64,000 nt of DNA, from positions 9,520,001 to 9,584,000 of the forward strand of contig NC_092573.1 of assembly GCF_037975245.1 (NCBI RefSeq), written 5' to 3'. Position 1 is the stretch's first letter, and every line of letters begins with the position of its first letter. The notes beneath the pieces are model-generated. The model searched no databases. It had not been told where the DNA came from and saw only the letters and a list, made by a program, of their open reading frames with translations. The translations under genes and the position numbers were made by a program. Below, piece by piece: positions 22,043 to 35,100 of this stretch. The stretch comes from Apostichopus japonicus. Taxonomy: Eukaryota > Echinodermata > Holothuroidea > Aspidochirotida > Stichopodidae.

Positions 22043-25000
22043 GGTACAGCTTCGTTAGTTAACATTATCTTGACGTTGGATAATGTTTTGTAATGATTTC
22101 CGCTACTTACAACACAACGAGGGCGAATGCTTAAATACACAAATGAGGGCGAATGCTTAAATACACAATAAGCTGGCAATAGTTCTTTATTAAATTGTAA
22201 CACACAGGAGGAGAGAAATGCTTACTTTGCAAGATCTCATGTACAATGAGCTAACACTTCAATGATGTTGATGATTACGGAGCAAGGAGAAGAATAATGA
22301 AGCGATTTCGTTACACTACAATACTTTGGTTCACATTGCAACACACAAACAAGAGCATGGTAGTTGGAAGGTCTATGTACAATAGGCTTACGTTTTCATG
22401 CTACTGAGGACTTCGAACCAACTTGCTTACACTATAGCTCGAGAGGTTTTGCTGTGCAATGAGTAGCCAACTTACAAGCATACTTCAAGTTCATTTAGAT
22501 CAAAACGGCTGTAGGAAATTCTACATTAGACGAACATTACCTTTTCACCAGTCGTTTCAAAGAAGGCAATGAAAAGGCTCTGTACGTTCAAAATACATGA
22601 AGTGACAATCCTGTTTAGAGACCTGAATCACTCAGTGATATTATGTGATGAAGTAATCGAACGTTTGAGAAAAAAAATGTCAGCTTTTCTTCTGGGGGAG
22701 GAACCTAAGATAGGAGATGACTTTACCAATCCCAGGGCAATTGTATTTATTTATAAGCACAATCTTGTGTCAGAACTATTTATATATACCTAAATTATAG
22801 TATCAATATGCCTCAGAATTCACCATTTTATTCGGTTGGGGGAGGACCTCAACACCCCCTATATGGGAGTTGGCTTCATCAAACCAGGGCAGCACCCTCT
22901 TTTTTATAAAATCATTGTTTCGCCTCTGGCCTTTACCTCTACCTGGCCCCTACCTAATTCAGTAGGGATTTGGATTCTCCCCCCCCCCCCTTTCCCCCGT
23001 CCTTGAATTCCTGTGCACGCCATTCCTACAACCCACACATTAAATATTATAGCAGAAGTATACTGTAACTCTTTATGAATTTACGTTACTGCTAGCAACA
23101 CCCGGAAACAAATGATTGTATAATATTTATAGACTTGATTGTCTTGATACGTGTCATTGTGATTCGTACTTGAACACGTGTTTTGTGACTTTTTGTAAAG
23201 AATAGGCGGGATTAAAGTCCTAGGCGCAGAGGATTTTCCTATATACGTTATGCTTAGCACTTAGTTGAAGCACACTTCGTCTTCCCGTGAAACTCTGTGT
23301 TTGCAACATCTTTGTTAACTAGTTTTATTGTAGTGTTACGGGATATCTACAAACACCTTCCTCAATATTTGAGAATATGACTCATACTAGGAGTACCATA
23401 CATCCGTCCTTCGGATGGGGACGTTAATCAAGGACCATTGGTGACAGGAACGCAGGAGAAAATTACACGCCTGTCTTGCAAAATCTTTCAGTGCTCATCA
23501 AGAAGGGATTTTATATAATGCGATCATCACATGAGTATTGCTTACAGGATGACTTAGTAGGTAGAATGTCAGTCTCGTTGTGTTGTAGTCCAAACAATGA
23601 AGGAAACACTTGAGTGTTAAAAGTGTTGCTATATAGCTATTCAGGGTTTCAAAATATTCACATTTTAAAATCTGTTAAAATCTTTTGAAATCGTCAAACT
23701 TCTCTGCTAACTTAATTAAGACGACGGCTGCTCAGTGCGTCCCTCAATTTTGATCTATTGTTTTTCTTTTCTTCTAATAAATCCGTGTATTTATATACGC
23801 TACATAGACCAGTCGTTTTAACTGATTAACCTCAGTTGTTACACGTGTTATATCTCAAGAATTAAAAGTGTTATGGAAGTACAAACTGGACTAATATTTT
23901 TAACTGTCTATAATAATAATAATCAAAAATCAATAATATATCCTTCCAATGAGTGAATTATTTAGATTTTATATGAATGTACCATGGACAAAACTCCTGG
24001 AGTGGCAATTAGGTTAGGGGTGGGAGGGGTGGGAGGGGTGGGAGGGGTGGGAGGGGTGGGAGGGGTGGGAGGGGTGGGAGGGTGGGAGGGGTTCAAATCG
24101 ATGTTCTGTATAATCTATTCATTTAGTTTACAATATATTGTAAGTCTTATCATTCTATTCAATTGTTGTTGTTTATTTATGTTTTTATTTCAACTTTATT
24201 GTGAAAGGGTAACTCGGTTAGGCTGAACTTCGCTGAGGTCCTCTTAAATATAATTGTTTTTAGAAACATAAGTGTAAATGCAATTTAAAAGCTAACTGGT
24301 AATAAGATCATAAAAGAAACATTAATAGATAATTAAATGTAAAGAAATGAACTGTAAAGGAATAAAATGAGCCCGTGGTAAAATTTCGTACGTCATCACA
24401 CACACTTAAAATGAATATAAAATAATTAAATAGATGAAAAAATGAGCCCATTGAAAAACATACCAAATATTAAAATTTTAGAATTAAACACAATAAGATC
24501 TTTAGAACATTTTCATGAAACAACATTATAAATATTAAATTCCTTCCACTAATCGTTTAAAAATCGCTTAACTTGTGTGCATTTCTGATATATGACGGCA
24601 ACTCATTCTTTTGGGGAAGTAAATGAAAATCCTTCCTTGTGCGTTTCGGTCTTGCCTCCGCGCAAGGAGAGCCCTCTTGATGTCGCAGGCTTTAGAGCAT
24701 AATCGTGCAAATAACATTTTTATCCATTTTTGCTACATTATTATTATAATTATATTGCATTTATTTCTTTGCTGTATTATTTAATGATATCAAGTTGTCT
24801 TTATTAAGTTTCTCCTGTATTGCTATATTTTGATTATCATTATTTTTCTGTTATCTCTTTTGTCTTTAGTATATAATAATATAAAATTGTCTGTATTCCA
24901 TTTTTCTCTTTTATTGCTATATTTTCTAGATTGCTATATTGCTATATTTTCATTAAAATCATTTTCCATTTTTTTATGATTTTCTACTATTATTTTCTAC

Positions 25001-26223
25001 TATTTACTTTTCATTATGTTGTACTTTATTTATTTCTTTGCTTTTTTTTATAATGATATAAAGTTGTCTTAACTCCCCTTTCTCCTGTAATGCCTTCTTT
25101 TTAATTCTTATTTCTTTCTTTTATTTCTTGGTTTTTGTATTTAATAGTGAAAAGTCGTCTTCAATATTGTACATTGCTTTATAATCATATCACGTCCATA
25201 GAGCAAATATTTTTTGTTTTGATTGCCTTAACTAAAGGAGAACTGTTTTCATACGCAATTAATACTTTTAAAATCAACATTAAAATCATGACTTCTTATT
25301 TATCAAAATAAGTGAAATTATTATAAGTGCAATTTGATAATAATCTCCTCACAACGGAGAATATTTTAAGCAAACGTGTCCAATTATTTTTCTCGTTTTT
25401 TTCCCTGTAATTTTGATCCCTTTATTTATTTGTGTGTCTTTTAGAATTGACACAACATACGACATTGTTAAATGTAACAAGCAAACGTGCATTGATATGA
25501 AAACAAAACTTATTTCCTTGTTTAATCAATGCAGTCAAAGTATTTACTCAGGCTTGATTTTTTTTTTTCATTTTCAATCTTTCTTCAATAATAAAACAAA
25601 ACATGTGATCGCCAGTTTACCATTTCCCGATTCGTAAACACAATAGGATCCATTCCATTGAAGCAGTATGCAGCAATGTTTTTTTTTTTTAGTCAATTTT
25701 TGGATAGCATGCACCTTTTTGTTTCACTACACACCCACAAATAATGCAGTTCGTAAGCTTAAAAGGAAAGTCCACGTAAGCTTTTTTTTTTTTTTGGCAT
25801 TGGTAAAAATTAGGAACAAACATATTCTGAGTATCCCGGTCAATGACCACGCAACTCAATGAGGCCATCAATGAACTTTTTATAAGAAGGTGTGATGTCA
25901 TAGTTGAACGCGGACAACAAAATATTTCGTTTTGCCTTTCATCTTGGGTTGCATAACCTTCTAACTTTACGAACGGAGATGTGAATGTAACAATATTCTA
26001 ATGTGTGTAATGTATCCATCCTGACATTTTTCCCAATTTTGAAAATAAAAAATAAATATGGAGAAAAACATGAAAGAAGTTTTCTGAGTGTATCTGTGAC
26101 ATAATGACATTATGACAAAAGTCCAAGTATACAAACCGTATAATATTGTTAATTAGAAGACGGTATGCAAATTGGAATTGAATAAATAAAACAATACTGT
26201 ACTATACTATATGTTCATGTGGT
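22043..26223. other. Intergenic, low-complexity rich
   Basis: No gene recognised. A C/G-rich dispersed repeat piece lies at about 22795-23030 (ATATGCCTCAGAATNCACCA shared with about 17955-17980; it ends CTGTGCACGCCATTCC). A G-rich minisatellite is at 24017-24091. 24700-25200 is strongly T-rich with repeated TTGTCTT..TTTCTCC..TGCTATATTTT motifs. Confidence 0.5.
24017..24091 (+). repeat. 9-bp G-rich minisatellite
   Basis: About eight head-to-tail copies of GGGGTGGGA, one of them a base short. Every unit has two G-runs of three or more, so the plus strand can form G-quadruplexes. Confidence 0.95.
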
Positions 26224-27684
26224 CTATCCTTTTAATGTGAATAATACATGTTCTTGGCCAATAATTAAGAAAATGTCTTTTATATATGATATTAGCTAGT
26301 CTATCCTTTTAATGTGAATAATACATGTTCTTGGCCAATAATTAAGAAAATGTCTTTTATATATGATATTAGCTAGTCTATCCTTTTAATGTGAATCATA
26401 CATGTTCTTGGCCAATAATTAAGAAAATGTCTTTTATATATGATATTAGCTAGTCTATCCTTTTAATGTGAATAATACATGTTCTTGGCCAATAATTAAG
26501 TAAATGTCTTTTATATATGATATTAGCTAGTCTATCCTTTTAATGTGAATAATACATGTTCTTGGCCAATAATTAAGAAAATGTCTTTTATATATGATAT
26601 TAGCCAGTCTATCCTTTTAATGTGAATAATACATGTTCTTGGCCAATAATTAAGAAAATGTCTTTTATATATGATATTAGCCAGTCTATCCTTTTAATGT
26701 GAATAATACATGTTCTTGGCCAATAATTAAGAAAATGTCTTTTATATATGATATTAGCTAGTCTATCCTTTTAATGTGAATAATACATGTTCTTGGCCAA
26801 TAATTAAGAAAATGTCTTTTATATATGATATTAGCTAGTCTATCCTTTTAATGTGAATAATACATGTTCTTGGCCAATAATTAAGAAAATGTCTTTTATA
26901 TATGATATTAGCTAGTCTATCCTTTTAATGTGAATCATACATGTTCTTGGCCAATAATTAAGAAAATGTCGTTTATATATGATATTAGCCAGTCTATCCT
27001 TTTAATGTGAATAATACATGTTCTTGGCCAATAATTAAGAAAATGTCTTTTATATATGATATTAGCTAGTCTATCCTTTTAATGTGAATAATACATGTTC
27101 TTGGCCAATAATTAAGAAAATGTCTTTTATATATGATATTAGCCAGTCTATCCTTTTAATGTGAATAATACATGTTCTTGGCCAATAATTAAGAAAATGT
27201 CTTTTATATATGATATTAGCTAGTCTATCATTTTAATGTGAATAATACATGTTCTTGGCCAATAATTAAGAAAATGTCTTTTATATATGATATTAGCTAG
27301 TCTATCCTTTTAATGTGAATAATACATGTTCTTGGCCAATAATTAAGAAAATGTCTTTTATATATGATATTAGTTAGTCTATCCTTTTAATGTGAATCAT
27401 ACATGTTCTTGGCCAATAATTAAGAAAATGTCTTTTATATATGATATTAGCCAGTCTATCCTTTTAATGTGAATAATACATGTTCTTGGCAAATAATTAA
27501 GAAAATGTCTTTTATATATGATATTAGCTAGTCTATCCTTTTAATGTGAATAATACATGGTCTTGGCCAATAATTAAGAAAATGTCTTTTATATATGATA
27601 TTAGCTAGTCTATCCTTTTAATGTGAATAATACATGTTCTTGACCAAAAATTAAGAAAATGTCTTTTATATATGATATTAGCTA
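26224..27684. repeat. 77-bp satellite array, about 19 copies
   Basis: Units start CTATCCTTTTAATGTGAATA and end TATGATATTAGCTAGT. Successive starts at 26224, 26301 and 26378 give a period of exactly 77. Units differ by only a few substitutions (GAATCATAC for GAATAATAC, TAGCCAGT for TAGCTAGT), and these variants recur in several units, which suggests higher-order or recent segmental amplification. Confidence 0.97.
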
Positions 27685-27948
27685 AGACCATAAAGAATGT
27701 GTTAACGACAAACTTTTTAAAAACAAACGTATTAACCGACTACCTGCTACATTAACCCTCCTGTATTGTTCAACTTGAACCTTACTTTGAACAAAGCTCC
27801 ATATGTTTATTCAGGGAGGGATTTGGTCTACAGACATACACGCATCCAGGTATGCAGACAAACTGGCATACAGACACACCGGCATACAGACATACGTACT
27901 CAAAACGGGTGCGTCGCTTGGGCGCCGAGCTACTCTTGTTCCTGAACA

Positions 27949-28370
27949 CAGGGATGTGCCCACGCTGGGCGGCACTGTGCGGCCCCGCCCAGTACGAAAA
28001 ATTACCGCCCAGCACTGTCTTAAAAATCGTGAATCCCGCCCAGCACTATTTTCATCTGAAATCTCGACATTCCCAACAATATATTCAACATAAATTGGGC
28101 CTAGCCTATGCCAAAATCATACAGACTAATAATGCATCACGTATGCGAGCAACATTACTTACGGCTCTCAATCGGTCCCTTGTAAAATCTCTTTGAAACA
28201 ATATATTTTAATATATTTCACTAAAAAAAAATTATAAAATGTAAATTGTTAGCAAAACTATATAGTACTTGTGTATGTGCTTAAAAGCTACACAAGTGCC
28301 AGCATTTGGCATCTGAGCACCTTCAAAAATCAGTGTAACCGGCACTCGGGAAATCCTGGGCACATCCCTG
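27949..28370. mobile_element. TIR element (hAT-like MITE)
   Basis: CAGGGATGTGCCCACGCTGG at the left and CCTGGGCACATCCCTG at the right are inverted repeats. The CAGGG start is typical of hAT ends. GCCCAGCACT motifs are repeated inside. No clean 8-bp duplication is seen. Confidence 0.65.
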
Positions 28371-29220
28371 CGAACAGTTCTAATTTTCCGAGGTGTCAAA
28401 ATCGCCAATCGTTGCACAAGGTCTATTCGGTGGGCAGGGATCCCCCAGGCTTTCTACTGTACGCAGACTAATTTATATGAAGATGAAGAGATTTGGAAAT
28501 GTGCCCAATCAAATAAACTCACAAGTTTCAAAACATTACAATAATTGCAAAATTCCTAGTTCGACTAAACAGCCCAGTCTTAACTATAATGAACAAATGT
28601 CCCTGGGATGGCGAATTGCCAAAGCTGAGCTAAGGAAGCGAGCAAGTACCATCAAACCAAAAACTACTTGATCAATTATAAGGAGATTTGTCGTTTTGAA
28701 TATTTCTCTTCTCGTCACAAATCAATGGAATGCTCGATTTCTTATTTTTTATTTCCATTTTTAAAATTTGTAAATGATCTAGGTCCTCGATAAGAACATG
28801 ACTTTGCAACATACTTTATGATCCGATCTCTGTTTTTAACATTTTTCTCAAAAGCCTGAAAAGTTAGTTTCTTAGCTTTTCTATCTATGCGGAGATCTGG
28901 GGACGGATGAATGGCGCCACATTCACAATGATGAATTATTTGCAGCTATTTTTTTTCAAATCTTTCTGTAAACTTACTCAATACCTGCAATGGATTTGAC
29001 ACTAATGAAACAATTTACATTTAAGGTAAATATTTTTTTCAGAACTCTTCCGCTGACCGAATGTAAAAAATTCCCCCGACTTAACAATTTTCTTCCTCAC
29101 TGACGAACGGGGTGACGGACACTCCCGCTGACTTCACCTCCCCCCCCCCTCTTGCCCCCGCCAGTAATGACCAGTGGCTAGTTGTTGTTCTTTTAGTGAA
29201 TAATAACACAATGTGTGTGT

Positions 29221-31174
29221 CACTGGCGGAGAAACAGGGGGGTTGGGGGGGTTTTAACCCCCCCCCACTTTTTGAAGAGGGGGGGTTGGCCCACACAATC
29301 AACCCCCCCTAGTTTTTGCCAGTAATGTTCTGTTAAAGCCTATGTTATGTGCTCCAAATGGCATAATAAATCAAATTATTAAATTTGAAATTGTTAAAGT
29401 CATTTCAACCTTTTACCTGGTAGGCTACATCAACAATTAATGACCGAAAACCGAGTTAGAATTGACCCACACATTATTTCTAGCCCCTTTGCCCCACCTT
29501 GCGCATTGGAACTTGTAGCTCATAGCGCTAACTTCACCCCACAACAGACATACACAAAATAACGTTTTGTTGCTGTTGAATAGCTTTGGAACTGTATACA
29601 CTTGCCAACTTCAACGAGGTGAAGGAAGGAAAAGAAAAAGAAGAAAGAGAAAAGGAGAAAAGGATGGAGTAGAAAATACGGCAAGAAAACGGGAAGAGAA
29701 AGAGGAACAGTGACAAAATTATTCGAATTTGTAAAGCAAACAGCAGATATCACATCATATCAGTGAGCATGAAAATGGCGTTCCACGATAAACAGCCTCC
29801 AAACCATGGGCGCAGATCCTGGTGAGGACAGCGGGACGCGTCCCCACCAACTTTTTCAGTAGTGGGGACATGATATACCGTGTCCCCACCAATTTGTCTT
29901 GACCAATAGCTGCATTTCAAGTTCCCCTGTATTGAACTTTGGCGCAGTTTGATCCAGCATTGTGCAAATGACATGCAGCAGTTCTCATTTTATTGTATTT
30001 TATCCACAGTTGTTAAATATAGGACGGAAATCGCATTTGCGGCAGTCTATATTTGTTTTCTGGGAGAGGACCCCAGACCCATCGTATATACAAAAGTCTA
30101 CTTGGATTATTTGTCCCCTGATTTTCTTTCTGCAGACGCCCATGTATTTCTCCAAACTAAATTTCTAAGCCATGAGATCTAACACTTAAGGAGGTTTAGG
30201 AGCATCATTAGGTCTGGGAAGTGTTATTTCCGGCGATCTGGGAGGTATATTTGCCCAAAAAAATCGTACGCTACGCGCGAACCCATGGTTGAGCTCCGCT
30301 TAGATAGTGTCATAGAACAGACACGCGTCCCCACCATTATCCAAGACTGATCTGCGCCCATGCTCAAAACTGTCGATGTGTGTAGTGTTCGGTTTCGGAA
30401 ATATCTGGTATATTTTTATTTCCTTCAACGAAATTTTTTAGTAGCCGTCTGAATTTTTGAAAATTCCCTAACCAACATTCTTCATCATACTTCATCATAC
30501 TCGTGCAATTTTGACCCGTCTGTTAGGGTTTGAAGGAAGTTTTTCTATATCGGTTGTCCATAGATGATATTTTGTGCAACATTATGGGTATGTTTTGAAG
30601 TGAATTTATTCACGAGAATTGTGAATTTTCAAATTCTGAACAGTGGGGCTGACGGATATTGTGGGCCGCGATGAAGAATCACCTACAAAAGCAATGATCC
30701 ACAGGATATGTGATGAAGTCGAACATGATGTGTGACTGGTGACAATCTTCAAAAAGGTTATAGATGAGAAAAAAAGTATTTGGAAAAAACTTGGTTCTCA
30801 GGCAAAAGTGTACATATGGTCGGTCAGTTTCAAGCCCGAGAAGTGCCATTTCCGGTGATCTGGGGGTACCAAAACCAGAAATGTGCTTGTACGCTGCGCG
30901 CCAACCTATGGTGGCGCTCCGCTTAGATAGTAATACGCGTCCCCCGGGTTAGAGAATCCTGCATACGCCCCTGGTTAAATGCAGCTTTTCAAGGTCTGGG
31001 CAGTGCCATTTACTGCAATCTGGGAGGCAATATTTGCCAACAAATTCTTGTGCACTTCGCGCCAACTTATGGTGGCGCTCCACTTAGATAGTGAGCCAGC
31101 AGTTATGACTTTTTATTTCATCAATGGCCTGCAACCCCCCCCCCCCCACTTCTGACAAGAAATCTCCGCCACTG
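29221..31174 (-). mobile_element. hAT-type element, non-autonomous
   Basis: The left end CACTGGCGGAGA and the inverted right end TCTCCGCCACTG are flanked by GTGTGTGT (29213-29220 and from 31175). The flank is a simple repeat, so the duplication is less certain. The region 30640-30860 is the reverse complement of about 58980-59200 in the hAT element at 58406, so both belong to one family in opposite orientations. No transposase frame is seen. Confidence 0.7.
29805..30362. mobile_element. Nested 558-bp hAT-type MITE
   Basis: Terminal repeats CATGGGCGCAGATC and GATCTGCGCCCATG, with flanks CTCCAAAC (29797-29804) and CTCAAAAC (30363-30370), an 8-bp duplication with one mismatch. It lies inside the element at 29221-31174, so it inserted later. 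TCCCCACCAA motifs occur near both ends. Confidence 0.8.
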
Positions 31175-31886
31175 GTGTGTGTGTCCTAATTTGGTATAGT
31201 TAACATGTAGCTGAAGCAATGTTATGTTTGATAAAAATATCATGAACTTTAACAATCCAACGAGACATGCGGCTTTAATGTGTGGCTATATCTACGGAAA
31301 CTTGAAAGTGCCACTAAAATGTTTAAGCTGTACGGAATTTACTATTGGTAAATGAAAGTTTTCTATTACAAATTTAATTTCTTTCGAAGAAGGATCAAGA
31401 CATTTGCGGATGAAAAGTTTATTTTCTAATTTATTTTCTTAAAGTTTTAGGCAGTATACTTCTTATTTATTATTATTATTGTTATTATTTTGCATCCTTC
31501 AGACACTTGAATCGTTAAAATCGATCTATCAATGTTTATATATTTTATTTCTTTTTTGTACTTTCACTTCACACTAGCAATTGCTGAACTAAGCTAAAAG
31601 ATTATTTATATTGGTAAAAGGTGTATCCATTACGGAAATACAGAGAAGAATCATTCGGTAACATCTGTATGTAAGTGTTTTTACAGAAAAAAACCACATA
31701 CAAACAAAATAATCTTAATTTTAATTACAACGCCTCAATGATGAAACTTTAAAACTAATTTATATTTAACTGAGGGTCCTGTTACAAATTCTGACCATTC
31801 CCTCTTTGAGGTTCCTCGCTTGAAGACTTTCAACCATTATTGCTGGGGTTTTTTTTTTGGATTAAGGCGTAATCTGCAACTTGAAG

Positions 31887-31968
31887 ATGGAGAAATTTTG
31901 TATGATACTCTTGTTCCTCAATTTATTCATAATCTCGGCATTTTGCTGTCTAATGTCCGGAAGTGGTG
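31887..31968 (+). CDS. Exon 1: signal peptide (copy 2)
   Basis: The ATG at 31887 opens a 27-codon exon with a strongly hydrophobic core ([13 protein letters not shown]) ending SGSG and a consensus donor GGTG|GTAAGTGC at 31968/31969, phase 1. Splicing to 34311 joins G to GATGT and makes SGSGGC at the start of the mature domain. Confidence 0.8.
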
Positions 31969-32110
31969 GTAAGTGCACAAAATATATTCCATTCTTCTTG
32001 ACCACAGCAGAAATATCGATGCTTTCAAATATCACTTTCAAATTTCATATTTTTAAATAATATTCTCTTTTTTGGAATTAAGACTAGGGTGCTTAAATTT
32101 TCTGGCGTTA

Positions 32111-32158
<48 letters not shown>

Positions 32159-35100
32159 CTTCCTCCTTCGTCGCCTTCCCTACAACGTCCCACCCCATTG
32201 AAATATTCGTTTCCTCTGGAATCTTCAAAGCGCTCTCATAGGTACGTATATTGTCGCGTACAAGTTTTTTTTTGTTGAAATATCACGTGTCTGCAATAAC
32301 CTAATACTTTGATGTAAGACAAATGTTTATATTTCATGCTAAAGTAGTTTTAATTTAATTATATATTTATTTTATAGTCTCATTGTGCATCAGATGCACC
32401 ATATAATACTCTACGAATTGAATAAATGCATTGCGTGAGACATTGGTCACAGTTATGCTTCGACAAATTAAAAGTTGCATTGAATACTTTTTGCAAAGTT
32501 GTTTAACATTCCACTTTTCAGAAATTTCAGTCTCCTTTTGTATATCTCTATTATTCCGACTTCTTCAAAATTCTTCAACTTATATAAAAATGAAATTAAG
32601 AATTAAGCTTGCATGAAGAGTTATCACTTCCATAGATATGCTTCTAAATGCAGTTTCAAACTTTTACAATACTGGGTGTGCACATCAATATATTGATCCA
32701 TTATTAAACACATTTTTGCTGAGTGTTGCAAGAAAAATCTCACTTACGTCCAAATTAATTTAGACCAGTTGTGTTATCAAGTTTATAAAGGAATGTTCAT
32801 GACATTTACCGCTGCTGCAGTAAAACTTGACAATGCTTTTATAAATCTTCAAACTTTGCACCTTATCAATAAAATGCAAACAGACCCAATTACCGCAAGC
32901 AACTGATTATTGAATGTTTAAACATGTGCTGTGGCCGAGTGGATAAATGCGGTGGAATTTGAAGCAATGAGGCTAATCAATCGGGAGGTTCGGGGTTCGA
33001 TTCCCCGGCCGGGTCATAGTAAGGTGGGGTTTTCATCCAAGAGCAATCTACGGTTTTCGAATCTGTTATGCCTTTCTAAAATTGAAAAGATTCCAAATTT
33101 GAGTTAAAGGGTTCTTCGGAAGCCACCCGACGTGTAAGTTGTAATCAATTGTTATCGCGTCGTAAAAATAACTGCTGCTGCTGATTATTATTATAAGAGC
33201 AATTTCGTGACTGTTCTTATATGACAGATAGGAAACCAGTTTGAAAGTAGCGACAAATACATTGCCGAGCTGATTTCTTACAGCCCAGAGTGTAAAAATT
33301 TTGCCTATACCCAAACTGCCATTTCTGCAACTTCAAGGGGGGAAAACACCACGAGTGCTCGGAAGTGTTTGAGCCCACGATGTCCAAGAATAATAAATTC
33401 CAACAATAAAAACAGCTAATATGTCAAATATTTGTTTCCTTTACATATTAATAATGTCAACCATAGGAAGAAAAACACCGTTAAAATAACGCATATTTCC
33501 ACAAATGTACCTTTTATTTGTATTTTTCTAGCAACCTGAATTGTTTCATATAAGTTGCCGTTGTTCACAGTTGCAGTTGTTTACTACATATTGAATAAGC
33601 CCCCACAAGGGATTCGAGGGCTTGGGCGGGCCCGCGGACAATGATGTCACTCTGCATTTTGCCCCGGGTCCCAGGACTGTAGCCCCACTGACCTCTGGCC
33701 TGCCGAGCCATATAACATTTTCCGCAGTTCTGTAAATTATATAGGTATATGAACCTCTTAATCACATTGAGTTACCTATGTGGAGACAACACATTTAGCT
33801 GCTCTATATTAAGGAGTTATGAACCGTTCAGTCCAGTGCAGATATTTAATGTAATTGTTTTAATGGTCGAGATTTCCGCCTCATTCCTTTGTAAATCTGT
33901 GTAATTTTGTTGGTGTCAAGAAATAGGTTTGTTTCTAGTAATCCTAGTTCCCTTTCCTTCGGTTCAGTATTGCACCATCAAATTGTGACAACGCAGCTAC
34001 ACACCTAAAAAAGGAAATGTATCTACAGCATTGCAGGATTGTGGTATCCCAAGGGTGTTGAACTTGATACGCAGCGAAAGTGGTGTGGGTGTGCAGCGAC
34101 ACGCAGTGTCACGCAGTGGCGGGCAGCGACACAGCGGTAGTGTTATACAGTGACAGATGTATCGATATGTAGCGGCAGTTGTACTGTACACATATATATA
34201 TATACTACGCAACAGTGGTAAACTGATGTGCATAGTAAGCGATATTCGTAAGAAGCGACAGCTGTGTTGCTATACCGGTAATTCACCATATTTCTTTTCT
34301 TTCCGTGAAGGATGTTTCACTTCAGGCTTGTCTTTTGGAGGGAGAATGTCGTTCCCAACCCAAGCTGCTGACCTATTTAACACCGACTCATCTCCTTGGA
34401 TGCGGAAGAAAGTATTCATCCTCCAAATACCACGATTTCTCCGCAAAGGCAAAAATATTCAATCGATGTTTGGACCATCTGGAACCGTGCGATTTTGGAA
34501 GAAAGAATCTACCACTTGTCCCAGACCTACCGCAGACGATACAGACACCTGCCCAATCGCTGACAGGTCTTCAAGACCATGTCTGGATAAAAGTGTTCCG
34601 TGTAACGTGGGTGAGTTACCTTCTATCAGACCCTTCCATGTCTTCCTTTTAAAGGAGACACAAACCCAACCATCATCACTGAAATTTGTGCAGCCCTGGA
34701 TTAACCATCAAGCAAAGTACGGGCATCAAGGGAAGGGGGCACTACATGGTATTCCATATAGGTCTTATGCCCTTAATTCTTTCACTGCCTTAGTCCAATC
34801 CGAGACAGAAATACGGAGGTAACGACGAAATACATTTAGGTGTAAATTGAACTAATTTGCTTCTATAAATTCATGTCAGTATTCACTTTCTTCACTCATG
34901 AATCCTAATGTCTTGTCAGTTAAGCATGGAGGGGCCGAGGTGGCACCATTGTTGAGGTGTGCTTATTGCATCAGTATGTGATAAAGATAATGGTGATAAA
35001 CAAGTTTCGCAAAATTATATTTATAAATAATCACAGGTTTAATGTTCCTTCACGTACAAGGCTGAAAACTTGAACATACTAAATATGTCATCAATCTTTC

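Noticed and set aside
26224-27684. Regular repeats resembling a CRISPR array
   Set aside because: Units are contiguous with no unique spacers, and the DNA is from an animal. It is a satellite.
32932-33020. Leu/Ser tRNA gene
   Set aside because: No acceptor stem pairing, and a long SINE body follows.
34157-34822. 221-codon open frame
   Set aside because: Only 34311-34610 is supported by splice sites and homology; the rest is intron read-through.
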